Assembly (NCBI GenBank): GCA_947500005.1 | Contig: CANMQJ010000001.1 | Coordinates: forward strand, 62,001 to 126,000 | Direction: 5' to 3' | Origin: an uncultured Paracoccaceae bacterium | GTDB lineage: Bacteria; Pseudomonadota; Alphaproteobacteria; Rhodobacterales; Rhodobacteraceae | DNA: 64,000 bases | Part shown: piece after piece, positions 54,098-62,133 of the stretch | How positions within the stretch are numbered: the first letter of the stretch is position 1 | Layout: every line of letters starts with the position of its first letter | Position numbers and translations under genes: made by a program | Notes under the pieces: model-generated | What the model saw: only the letters and a program-made list of their open reading frames with translations | Databases searched by the model: none | What the model was told of the DNA's origin: nothing

Positions 54098-54985
54098 ATG
54101 CAGGCCGTAATCAACTTCCCCGACCTCTCTCCCGAACTTTTCTCCATCTCCGTCGGCGGGATGGAATTCGCGCTGCGTTGGTATGCGCTGGCCTATATCG
54201 CGGGCATTGTGATCGCCTGGCGGATGGCCGTGGCCGCGCTGCGCCGTCCGGTGCTCTGGCCCGCGCATCATCCGCCGATGCGCCCCGAACAGGTCGAGGA
54301 CCTGCTGACATGGATCGTGCTCGGCGTGATCGTCGGCGGACGGCTGGGTTTCGTGTTGTTCTATCAACCGGCCTATTACCTGTCCAACCCGGTCGAGATC
54401 CTGATGGTCTGGCAGGGTGGCATGGCCTTTCACGGCGGGCTTCTCGGGGTCGTCCTGGCCACGCTCTTCTGGGCGGCCCGGCACAAGGTTCCTCGGCTCG
54501 CGATCTCGGATCTGGTCGCCCATACCGTGCCGCCCGGGCTGCTGCTGGGACGGCTGGCCAACTTCGTCAATGCCGAATTGTGGGGGCGCCCTTCGGACCT
54601 GCCGTGGGCGGTCGTTTTCCCCGGCGCCACGGCACAGGACTGCCCGGATGTCGCGCGTCTGTGCGCGCGTCACCCTTCGCAGCTTTACGAGGCCGCGCTT
54701 GAGGGTCTGATCCTGGGGGCGATCCTGCTCTGGCTTGTCTATCGCCGCGGTGCGTTCAAAAGGCCGGGGCTGGTGCTTGGGGTTTTCCTGGCGGGCTACG
54801 GTCTTGCCCGGTTCATCGTCGAGTTCTTTCGCCAACCCGACGCGCAGTTCGTCACGCCTGGCAACCCGCTGGGTCTCGCATGGCATGTCGGCGGGTGGGG
54901 CCTGACCATGGGGCAGCTTCTGTCACTGCCAATGCTCGCGCTGGGACTCTATTTCGCCTTGCGCGCCCAGCGGAGTGCCGCATGA
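54098..54985 (+). CDS. lgt: prolipoprotein diacylglyceryl transferase
   Basis: A 295-residue inner-membrane enzyme that adds diacylglyceryl to the lipobox cysteine of prelipoproteins. Seven hydrophobic segments are visible. Key motifs are [13 protein letters not shown], the essential His in MAFHGGLLG, and [15 protein letters not shown] with the conserved Arg-Asn-Glu set. [13 protein letters not shown] follows. It heads an lgt-midA-pgeF unit with four-base overlaps at both joints. Confidence 0.96.
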   Translation: MQAVINFPDLSPELFSISVGGMEFALRWYALAYIAGIVIAWRMAVAALRRPVLWPAHHPPMRPEQVEDLLTWIVLGVIVGGRLGFVLFYQPAYYLSNPVEILMVWQGGMAFHGGLLGVVLATLFWAARHKVPRLAISDLVAHTVPPGLLLGRLANFVNAELWGRPSDLPWAVVFPGATAQDCPDVARLCARHPSQLYEAALEGLILGAILLWLVYRRGAFKRPGLVLGVFLAGYGLARFIVEFFRQPDAQFVTPGNPLGLAWHVGGWGLTMGQLLSLPMLALGLYFALRAQRSAA

Positions 54986-56049
54986 ATCTCTTGCCGCTGC
55001 TGCTGGAACGGATTGCTCAGGATGGCCCCATGAGCGTCGCCGACTATATGGCAACCTGCCTGATGCATCCCCAATACGGCTATTACTCCACCCGAGACCC
55101 GCTCGGGGCAGATGGCGATTTCATCACCGCGCCCGAAATCAGCCAGATGTTTGGCGAATTGGTGGGACTCAGCCTTGCGCAGAGCTGGCTCGACCAAGGA
55201 CGCCTCTCGCCCTTTTGCCTGGCAGAGTTGGGGCCGGGGCGCGGCACGCTGATGGCCGACATCCTTCGCGCCACGCGTAGTGTGCCCGGCTTCGCAGAGG
55301 CCGCCGAAATCCTGCTCGTCGAGGTGTCGCCAGCCTTGCGCGCGGTCCAGGCGGACGTCTTGAAAGGTTACGCGCCGCGGTGGATGGACAGTGTAGAGAC
55401 CCTGCCCGACTTGCCGCTTTTCCTTGTCGCGAACGAGTTCTTCGACGTTTTGCCCATCCGCCAATTCCTACGCTCCGGCGATGGATGGCGCGAACGGTTG
55501 ATCGGGAACCGGGATGGCTCATTGACTTTCGGCCTGGGCGCGCAGGCCCCGCAGCCTGCCCTGGACCATCGCATCGAGGACACGACCGAAGGGGATCTGG
55601 TCGAGATCTCTACCATGTCTCCGGCCATCATTGGTCACGTCGCCCGACGGATCGCGACCCGTGGCGGTACGGCGCTTCTTGTGGACTACGGCGATTGGCG
55701 CTCGCTCGGCGACACGTTCCAAGCCCTGCGAGGGCACGAGAAAGTCGATCCCCTGACGGATCCGGGAAATGCAGATCTTACGGCGCATGTGGACTTCGAA
55801 TTGCTTGCCCAAGCGGCCCGGGCGGCTGGCGCTGCCCATAGCCGTCTGGCGCCGCAGGGCGTGTTCCTCGAACGCCTTGGCATCACTGCGCGCGCTCAAA
55901 AACTTGCGTCCGGGCTGGAGGGGGCGGCGCTCGACAAGGTGATCCGCGCACATCGCCGGTTGACGCATCCCGGCGAAATGGGACAACTGTTCAAGGTGCT
56001 GGGCCTGTTCCCGGCATCCGCAAGCCCGCCGCCAGGATTGGAGCCATGA
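54982..56049 (+). CDS. midA: class I SAM-dependent methyltransferase, MidA/NDUFAF7-like
   Basis: A 355-residue protein arginine methyltransferase-like member of the MidA family. Visible are [42 protein letters not shown], the SAM-binding [15 protein letters not shown], and [14 protein letters not shown], the hallmark of the family. Its eukaryotic relative methylates a complex I subunit, so a role in NADH dehydrogenase assembly is possible. Start overlaps lgt by four bases (ATGA). Confidence 0.92.
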   Translation: MNLLPLLLERIAQDGPMSVADYMATCLMHPQYGYYSTRDPLGADGDFITAPEISQMFGELVGLSLAQSWLDQGRLSPFCLAELGPGRGTLMADILRATRSVPGFAEAAEILLVEVSPALRAVQADVLKGYAPRWMDSVETLPDLPLFLVANEFFDVLPIRQFLRSGDGWRERLIGNRDGSLTFGLGAQAPQPALDHRIEDTTEGDLVEISTMSPAIIGHVARRIATRGGTALLVDYGDWRSLGDTFQALRGHEKVDPLTDPGNADLTAHVDFELLAQAARAAGAAHSRLAPQGVFLERLGITARAQKLASGLEGAALDKVIRAHRRLTHPGEMGQLFKVLGLFPASASPPPGLEP

Positions 56050-56801
56050 CCCTTGAGATCCTGACATCCGACCTGCTTTCGCCGATCCGCCACGGGTTCT
56101 TTACGCGGCGCGGCGGAGCGTCTTCGGGGATCTTCGCCGGGCTCAATTGCGGGCGCGGATCCTCCGACCAGAACGAGGCGGTGGCGCTGAACCGGTCACG
56201 AGTTGCCGATGCGTTAGGCGTCCAAGGCGACTCGCTGGTGGGCGTACACCAGGTTCATTCCGCCGATGTCGTCACCGTCACCGGCCCGGGCACGGCACGT
56301 GAAAAGGCCGACGCGCTGGTCACGGCGACACCCGAAGTCGCGCTCAGCGTTCTGACCGCGGATTGTCAGCCCGTGCTCTTCGCCGATACCGAAGCCGGGG
56401 TGATCGGCGCAGCCCATGCGGGCTGGCGCGGGGCGATGGACGGCATACTAGAAGCGACGCTCGACGCGATGGAGGCGCTTGGTGCGCGGCGCGAGCATAC
56501 ATTCGCGGCCATCGGACCCACGATTTCCCAAGGCAGCTATGAAGTGGGTCCTGAATTCCTTGAGGAATTCATGGAAGAAGATCCCGACAACGCGCGCTTC
56601 TTCGCGAATGGAGAGGGTGACCGCATGCTGTTCGACCTGCCGGCCTACGGGCTGAACCGGCTGCGCAAGGCAGGGGTTGCCGAGGCCGAATGGATTCGGC
56701 ACTGCACCTATTCCGACCCGGCCCGCTTTTATTCCTATCGGCGCAGCACCCATAGGGGCGAGGCTGACTACGGCAGGCTGATATCGGCTATCCGATTGTG
56801 A
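56046..56801 (+). CDS. pgeF: peptidoglycan editing factor PgeF (multicopper polyphenol oxidase-like)
   Basis: A 251-residue YfiH/DUF152 protein. Motifs are HGFFTRRGGASSGIFAGLNCG, VHQVHSADVV, TADCQPVLFAD and AHAGWRGAMDGILEATL, with the metal His and Cys residues in place. E. coli YfiH/PgeF removes misincorporated serine from peptidoglycan precursors; other members were described as laccase-like or adenosine-processing. It is coupled to midA by an ATGA overlap. Confidence 0.93.
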   Translation: MTLEILTSDLLSPIRHGFFTRRGGASSGIFAGLNCGRGSSDQNEAVALNRSRVADALGVQGDSLVGVHQVHSADVVTVTGPGTAREKADALVTATPEVALSVLTADCQPVLFADTEAGVIGAAHAGWRGAMDGILEATLDAMEALGARREHTFAAIGPTISQGSYEVGPEFLEEFMEEDPDNARFFANGEGDRMLFDLPAYGLNRLRKAGVAEAEWIRHCTYSDPARFYSYRRSTHRGEADYGRLISAIRL

Positions 56802-57054
56802 CTGCCCTCGGGGCAAGAACCATCTTTTCGCCACAATCGACCAGCAACCCTTGCGTGTGACCCGAAAAGCTTCCGGAATTCCAGACCGTTGACCGCCACG
56901 CAGACCGTCCCGCGCCCTGCGAGGACGTGTGGATTTCGTGACGCTTTGTCGGCAATTTTTCTCTGATCCGCCGCAGACGTGCCGCAAACTCGCGTCACTC
57001 TGGACAGGAAGAAAGGTGCGGACAAGGAACCGCGCCGCCAAGGCAGGACAGGAG

Positions 57055-57210
57055 ATGACAGTGAAACCCAAGGCCCGATTCATCCATTCCGTGATCTCAG
57101 CGGCGCAGGATTGCGAAACCGTTCTTCCCTGGACTCGCGGAGCGCGGCGCGCGCAGATGATCGATCGCCGTTCTGGCCGCGTCCAGGCTGTGCGCCGGAA
57201 ATCGGCCTGA
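57055..57210 (+). CDS. small basic protein of 51 residues, unknown function
   Basis: A 51-residue basic protein (KPKARFIHSVISAAQDCETV, then PWTRGARRAQMIDRRSGR). I recall very similar short proteins in many Rhodobacteraceae genomes, with a conserved P-W-x-R-G-x-R-R core, but none with a known role. AGGACAGGAG directly precedes the ATG. A strong hairpin follows at 57297. Longer in-frame starts exist but lack support. Confidence 0.6.
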   Translation: MTVKPKARFIHSVISAAQDCETVLPWTRGARRAQMIDRRSGRVQAVRRKSA

Positions 57211-57562
57211 GCCAACATCATTCAGGGTAGCCCGTGCTCGCCGCTACCCGAGGTTCCCGCCACCGGACGCTGCCCCTGACCGGCCGGGATAACGGAGCCC
57301 GCCTCACACCATGTGGGGCGGGCTTTGAAAAAAGGGGCAGATTCGAACCCTGCGGGGCCGGACTGTCCGGCCCAGCGGAAACAGTAGGAAACGCGCACGC
57401 GGATTGACCACGGATCGATAGCCAGATCATCCAATTTCTGGAAGATTTGAACGGTTCGAAGGGAAACGCTGCGGATAAATGTTACGATTTTAGGTGTACT
57501 GTCCTGAGTTGTCGGTGGGGGCCGGCTGGGACACGACCCGGAAAGAAAGGGCCGGTAACGTC
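57211..57562. other. structured non-coding stretch before the Hint gene
   Basis: In 352 bases I see no gene. It holds a 12-bp hairpin (57297-57323), a second hairpin GGGCCGGA-CTG-TCCGGCCC (57355-57373) and, on the minus strand at about 57340-57352, GGGTTCGAATCTG, which resembles a tRNA T-arm. No acceptor stem partner was found upstream on that strand, so it is not called a tRNA. Confidence 0.45.
57297..57326 (+). terminator. probable terminator hairpin
   Basis: A 12-bp stem with one G-T pair and a CCA loop (GCCCGCCTCACA-CCA-TGTGGGGCGGGC), followed by TTT. It would end transcription of the 51-residue gene 86 bases upstream. Confidence 0.55.
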
Positions 57563-58345
57563 ATGTCTATCCCCCATTCGCTTGCCCGTGCGGCACGCAA
57601 CGCTCTTGAAACGAGTCCCATTCTTCAAGATCCCGCCGCCTTGCGGGCGCCCCAGCGTCCGCAATTGCGGCGCTATGAGGTCAGTTCTCTGCAAGAAGAC
57701 GGCACTTTTGTTCAGAACAGGCATATCGCTCCGGCGTTGCCCCTGTTCGAGAACGCATTCTGCGCGTTCTCGCGCGGTTCGCTGATAGAAACCGATCAAG
57801 GCCCCATGGCGATCGAGGATCTGCTGCCCGGCGACCGCGTGGTCACAGGCGACGGATCCGCGCAACAGGTCCTTTGGAAAGGGTCCACGACCATCGTTCC
57901 CGGTCGACCTGACAAGCGTGGCCGCACGCATCACCTCTATCGCATCATGGCCGACAGTTTCGGCATGCAGCGGCCACTGTCGGGGGTGATTGCCGGGCCG
58001 TCCGCTCGGATCAAGGCGACTCCCGCGCATCTCCGGCACCTGACGGGCGGAGAGCCCATGCTCGTGCCGCTGGTCGAATTGATCGACGGTATGGGCGTGA
58101 TCGAAACCGCGCCTCCAACGCCGGTGGAGCTGTTCCACATCTGCCTGCGCCGCCATGCCCTCATCAACGTCGACGGGTTGCAGTTCGAAAGCTATCATCC
58201 CGGCGTCAACGCGGTGCGGGTCATCAGCCACGCCATGCGGTCGCTCTACCTGAACCTCTTCCCTCATATCTACTCCCTGACGGATTTCGGACCGCAGATT
58301 CTGCCGCGCGGCGGGGAAGGCGAAATCGACAGGATCAGCGCCTGA
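57563..58345 (+). CDS. Hint domain-containing protein
   Basis: A 260-residue protein with a stand-alone Hint (Hedgehog/intein, Hint_2) domain. AFCAFSRGSLIETDQGPMAIEDLLPGDRVVTGDG is the A-block, with the nucleophile position just after NAFC, and a TPAHLRHL block and HALINVDGLQFESYHPG come later. About 85 residues of unclear fold come before it. Roseobacters carry many such proteins, often as the only recognised domain; self-cleavage is assumed, not shown. The start MSIPHSLARA at 57563 is used; a longer frame begins at 57494. Confidence 0.83.
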   Translation: MSIPHSLARAARNALETSPILQDPAALRAPQRPQLRRYEVSSLQEDGTFVQNRHIAPALPLFENAFCAFSRGSLIETDQGPMAIEDLLPGDRVVTGDGSAQQVLWKGSTTIVPGRPDKRGRTHHLYRIMADSFGMQRPLSGVIAGPSARIKATPAHLRHLTGGEPMLVPLVELIDGMGVIETAPPTPVELFHICLRRHALINVDGLQFESYHPGVNAVRVISHAMRSLYLNLFPHIYSLTDFGPQILPRGGEGEIDRISA

Positions 58346-58415
58346 GGGAAAACCCATGTCAGTCTTGTTGAGCTGGGCTGCGAGCGTGCTCGTCAGCCTC
58401 TGGCTACCAGCCCTT

Positions 58416-58439
58416 CCCGCGCCGAGTGAGGCGCGGGAG
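58416..58439. terminator. hairpin between convergent Hint and lrp genes
   Basis: TCCCGCGCC, a 6-base loop, GGCGCGGGA: a perfect 9-bp stem four bases from the lrp stop. No T tract on either side; a bidirectional terminator is inferred from position. Confidence 0.45.
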
Positions 58440-58443
58440 CCAG

Positions 58444-58944
58444 TCACGCCGAGCGGCTCAGACGCTCCTCGAGCACATCGAACGGAACGCCGGGCTCGTC
58501 CTTCGCCCCGCGAATGACAAGCGATGTCTTGACGCTGGCCACGTTCGGCGTGGTCAGCAAAGTTCCGGTCAGGAAAGTCTGAAAGCTGCTCAGGTCCGGC
58601 GCCACGCATTTCAGGATGAAATCCACCTCGCCGTTGAGCATGTGACATTCACGCACAAGCGACCAGCCGCGGCACCGCTCCTCGAAGGCGCGCAGTTCCA
58701 CCTCGGCCTGGCTGTCGAGCCCGACCATCGCGAAGACCTGCACCTCGAAACCAAGTTCGCGCGCGTTTACATCCGCATGGTAGCCACGGATCAGCCCCGA
58801 TTCCTCCAGCGTGCGCACGCGCCGCAGACAGGGGGGCGCCGAGATCCCTACCCGCCTTGCCAATTCGACATTCGTCATGCGTCCATCGGCTTGCAGTTCG
58901 GCCAGGATCTTGCGATCGATCTCGTCCAATCGTGTTGCGACCAT
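58444..58944 (-). CDS. Lrp/AsnC family transcriptional regulator
   Basis: A 166-residue regulator. The HTH is LDEIDRKILAELQADGRMTNVELARRVGISAPPCLRRVRTLEESGLIRGY, closest to true Lrp. The C-terminal RAM ligand-binding domain is GFEVQVFAMVGLDSQAEVELRAFEE and CHMLNGEVDFILKCVAPDL. A GGAGGG ribosome site precedes the ATG at 58944; the longer frame adds a Cys-rich nonsense N-terminus. It diverges from trxB across 247 bases, so control of trxB is possible. Confidence 0.92.
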   Translation of the reverse strand: MVATRLDEIDRKILAELQADGRMTNVELARRVGISAPPCLRRVRTLEESGLIRGYHADVNARELGFEVQVFAMVGLDSQAEVELRAFEERCRGWSLVRECHMLNGEVDFILKCVAPDLSSFQTFLTGTLLTTPNVASVKTSLVIRGAKDEPGVPFDVLEERLSRSA

Positions 58945-59191
58945 CAAAGGCCCTCCATCTTTGCGGTTCTTATAGCAGCGCCCATTCCGCGCGCAATAAT
59001 GTTTCACGCCTCGGCAAGATTCTTTTGCCCGCAATGAGACTTCCGCCTTTTTCCCGGGCGATCACGATACGACACGGATAGGTGACGCGGCTGTCCGGCT
59101 GGTGCGATGGGGGGTTCAAGATCACACGCTCCGGGTCTATATGCGGTGCTCGGACGGCAGGGAAACGCCAAACAGATCTAGCGGGGGCAGC

Positions 59192-60208
59192 ATGGCCGAG
59201 ACACGTCACACCAAGGTTCTCATCATCGGCTCGGGTCCGGCCGGGTATACCGCCGGCGTCTATGCCGCGCGGGCGATGCTCGACCCCATCCTCGTACAGG
59301 GCATCGAGCCCGGCGGCCAGCTGACCACCACGACCGAAGTCGAGAACTGGCCCGGCGACACCGAGGTCCAGGGCCCGGACCTGATGGTCCGCATGGAGGC
59401 ACATGCCAAGGCGATGGGCTGCGAGGTGATCGGCGACATCATCGGCAATCTGGACCTCTCCAAACGTCCCTTCACCGCGAAGGGCGACAGTGGCACAACC
59501 TATACCGCCGACGCGGTCATCCTCGCCACCGGCGCGCGCGCCAAGTGGCTGGGCCTTCCCTCGGAGGAGAGGTTCAAGGGCTTCGGCGTCTCGGCCTGCG
59601 CCACGTGCGACGGGTTCTTCTATCGCGGGCAGGAAATCGTCGTGATCGGCGGCGGCAACACCGCGGTCGAAGAGGCGTTGTTCCTGACCAATTTCGCCTC
59701 CAAAGTCACGCTGATCCATCGCCGTGACGAGTTGCGGGCCGAGATGATCCTCCAGGACCGTCTGCGAAAGAATCCGAAGATCGAGCCGCTCTGGTTCCAC
59801 GTTCTCGAGGAAGTGGTCGGCACCGACAGCCCGCTGGGCGTCGAAGCCGTGCGCGTCAAGCATGTCGAAACCGGAGAGGTGACCGAGATCCCCTGCAAGG
59901 GTGTCTTCGTCGCCATCGGCCACGCGCCCGCCAACGAACTGGTCAAGGACACGCTGGAGCTGCATCACGGCGGCTACGTCAAGACCAAGCCCGGATCGAC
60001 CGAGACGTCGGTTCCCGGCGTCTTTGCCGCAGGCGACCTGACCGATCACGTCTACAGGCAGGCGGTGACCAGCGCCGGAATGGGCTGCATGGCCGCACTG
60101 GATGCCGAACGGTTCCTCGCCGAACAGGGCGACGCTTCCGAGCGCGACACGACAGAGCCATTGGGCCACGGCGCACCCGAGGGCGAGGCGGACGCGGAAA
60201 CCGCCTGA
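59192..60208 (+). CDS. trxB: thioredoxin-disulfide reductase
   Basis: A 338-residue FAD enzyme that reduces thioredoxin with NADPH. The FAD motif is [19 protein letters not shown], the redox pair is C136-A-T-C139 ([11 protein letters not shown]), the NADPH motif is [16 protein letters not shown], and the C-terminal FAD motif is [23 protein letters not shown]. The C-terminal tail is about 20 residues longer than in E. coli. Start set by [11 protein letters not shown] at 59192. The redox-type adenylate cyclase follows 73 bases later on the same strand. Confidence 0.96.
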   Translation: MAETRHTKVLIIGSGPAGYTAGVYAARAMLDPILVQGIEPGGQLTTTTEVENWPGDTEVQGPDLMVRMEAHAKAMGCEVIGDIIGNLDLSKRPFTAKGDSGTTYTADAVILATGARAKWLGLPSEERFKGFGVSACATCDGFFYRGQEIVVIGGGNTAVEEALFLTNFASKVTLIHRRDELRAEMILQDRLRKNPKIEPLWFHVLEEVVGTDSPLGVEAVRVKHVETGEVTEIPCKGVFVAIGHAPANELVKDTLELHHGGYVKTKPGSTETSVPGVFAAGDLTDHVYRQAVTSAGMGCMAALDAERFLAEQGDASERDTTEPLGHGAPEGEADAETA

Positions 60209-60251
60209 CCGTCGCGGCGCTTGCAACTTGCAGCCGCCTGACCGCAAACTC

Positions 60252-60277
60252 CCGTAACGATCTTGCGGGGGTTACGG
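60252..60277 (+). promoter_or_regulatory. hairpin over the ribosome-binding region of the cyclase gene
   Basis: CCGTAAC, a 12-base loop with GCGGGG, GTTACGG: a 7-bp stem ending four bases before the GTG start. The only Shine-Dalgarno-like G run is in the loop, so folding could affect initiation. Confidence 0.35.
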
Positions 60278-60281
60278 TCGC

Positions 60282-62000
60282 GTGAGCATCTTGTGGCAAG
60301 GCAACTGGATCACCCGGACGCGGATCGCGACGGGCCTGTTCCTGATGTTCTACGCCTTCCTGCATTTCTTCAATATCGGCTTGGGGCTTCTTTCCCCTGC
60401 CTGGATGGAAGCGATGCAGGATTTCCGCCAGCTGTTCAGCCGGAACCTCGTCGGAACGGTTCTGCTCTATGCGGCGCTCCTGCTTCACGGCGGACTGGCC
60501 CTCGTGCGTCTCGCCCAGCGCCGCAGCCTGCGCATGAGCACGACAGAGGCATGGCAGACCGTGCTCGGCCTGCTGATTCCGCTACAACTCATCACCCATA
60601 TCGTGTTCACCCGCTATTCTCACGCGGTCTACGACACTCGGGACGAGATGAGCTACGTGATCCTGCTCATGTGGAATTCCGTCTCGATCTGGCTGCAAAG
60701 CGCTTTGCTTCTGGTCGTCTGGATCCATGGATGCATCGGTCTCCACCTTTGGCTGCGCCTGACGCGGTGGTGGCGGAGAGCCGTTGCCTATGCAATCGCT
60801 CTGGCAGTGCTGGTACCCGGTTTCGCGCTGGCGGGGCTCCTGGTTGAAGGGCGCAGGATCTTCGCTGCATTCCAGATCGAGGAACGCAGGGCTGCGCTGA
60901 TGGAGAGTTTCAACTGGCCTGCGCCCGAGGCCTTTGCCGCGCTTTTCGGCATCAAGGACCTTGGCCTTGCCATTTTCGTCGGTCTCGTGGCTCTGACCGC
61001 GACTGTCTATCTTGCTCGCCGACAAATGCGGCGGCGCCGGTCGGTTCGGATACGGTACGCTGACGGCCCCGAGATCGTCGCCGAGAGAGGTCTCACCCTG
61101 CTTGAGATGTCGCGCACGAACGGAATTCCGCATACGTCGCTTTGTGGCGGCAAAGGCCGCTGCACCACCTGCCGGGTCGTCGTCGAGAACGGCACGGAGC
61201 ACCTTCCCGCGCCGGGGCCGACCGAAGCGCGCAGCCTCAAGGCGGTCAAGGCCCCGCCGGACACGCGTCTGGCCTGTCAGATCAGGCCCTCCGCGCCACT
61301 TACCGTCTACCGCGTCTTTCGCCCCGATGGCGGCCGCAAGCGTGCCCATGCCAGCCAGGGCCAGGAGCGAGAACTTGCCATCCTGTTTCTCGACATGCGC
61401 GGCTTCACCGCACGCACGACGGGCCAGTTGCCCTATGATGTCGTCTTTCTGCTCAATCGTTTCTTCGATGCGATCGTGCCCGCGATCACGTCCGCAGGAG
61501 GGACCGTGGACAAATATCTGGGCGACGGTCTGTTGGCCGTGTTCGACCGGCCCGCTCCTTCGCTGTCCGCGCGCGATGCACTCGCCGCCACCGCAGCTGT
61601 CGGCCGTGCGCTCGAGGCTTTCAACGCCGCGCTCGCAGAGCAGGGAGATCCCGAGATCCGCATCGGCATGGGCCTGCACATGGGTAACGTTGTCCTGGGC
61701 GAGATCGGCGCGGCGGGCCACGCCCCGCGCACGATCATCGGCGACACGGTAAACGCAGCGAGTCGCCTGGAGGGCGAAACCAAGGCGCTCGGGGTTGAGG
61801 TCATCGTCTCGCTGCGCGTGCTGGAGGCCGCAGCGGCCGAGATCGATCCGCAAGACCTCCATGCCTTCGACCTGCGCGGAGTGTCCGAGACGCTGATGGC
61901 CCTCCCGCTGGAACGGGCGGCGGATCTCGAAAAGACATCCTCGTCAGCCCTGCCCCCCGAGGAACAACGGGCTGGATCGGCCTCCAGTGTCGCGACATGA
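60282..62000 (+). CDS. membrane redox-type adenylate cyclase: cytochrome b-like anchor + [2Fe-2S] ferredoxin + class III cyclase
   Basis: A 572-residue three-domain protein starting with GTG. Residues 10-245 form about six membrane helices with candidate heme histidines (His28, His69, His106, His114, His149, His155), like the membrane anchor of succinate:quinone oxidoreductases. Residues 253-345 are a ferredoxin domain with cysteines 288, 294, 297 and 332 (C-x5-C-x2-C-x34-C). Residues 365-540 are a class III cyclase with metal Asp371 and Asp415, Lys411 and Asp488 (adenine-type), and Asn491/Arg495, so it should make cAMP. It recalls Sinorhizobium CyaC, a quinone-responsive diheme cyclase. Redox control of cAMP is inferred. 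Confidence 0.9.
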   Translation: MSILWQGNWITRTRIATGLFLMFYAFLHFFNIGLGLLSPAWMEAMQDFRQLFSRNLVGTVLLYAALLLHGGLALVRLAQRRSLRMSTTEAWQTVLGLLIPLQLITHIVFTRYSHAVYDTRDEMSYVILLMWNSVSIWLQSALLLVVWIHGCIGLHLWLRLTRWWRRAVAYAIALAVLVPGFALAGLLVEGRRIFAAFQIEERRAALMESFNWPAPEAFAALFGIKDLGLAIFVGLVALTATVYLARRQMRRRRSVRIRYADGPEIVAERGLTLLEMSRTNGIPHTSLCGGKGRCTTCRVVVENGTEHLPAPGPTEARSLKAVKAPPDTRLACQIRPSAPLTVYRVFRPDGGRKRAHASQGQERELAILFLDMRGFTARTTGQLPYDVVFLLNRFFDAIVPAITSAGGTVDKYLGDGLLAVFDRPAPSLSARDALAATAAVGRALEAFNAALAEQGDPEIRIGMGLHMGNVVLGEIGAAGHAPRTIIGDTVNAASRLEGETKALGVEVIVSLRVLEAAAAEIDPQDLHAFDLRGVSETLMALPLERAADLEKTSSSALPPEEQRAGSASSVAT

Positions 62001-62091
62001 TCCTGTTGTTGCCGAGATGGTGTGCAGATTGTTCCTGATTGTTCTCGACGGGTAGACCTCTGTTGGCGTTCGTGTATATGACGCAGCGACC

Positions 62092-62112
62092 CCGCCCCTC
62101 GGCGGTTTTTTT
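62092..62112 (+). terminator. rho-independent terminator between cyclase and sat/cysC
   Basis: CCGCC-CCTC-GGCGG followed by seven T. It lies 91 bases after the cyclase stop and 21 bases before the sat/cysC ATG, so it may be the cyclase terminator or act as an attenuator in the sat leader. Confidence 0.65.
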
Positions 62113-62133
62113 CAGGTTTCGAGAGAATTGAAT

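Noticed and set aside
57330..57425. tRNA gene on the minus strand near the GGTTCGAATC motif
   Set aside because: No 7-bp acceptor stem pairs with the bases after the T-arm (CCCCTTT), and no D-arm or anticodon arm fits.
58356..58517. 53-codon frame with a signal-like N-terminus after the Hint gene
   Set aside because: It runs through the hairpin and antisense into lrp; the hydrophobic start alone is not enough.
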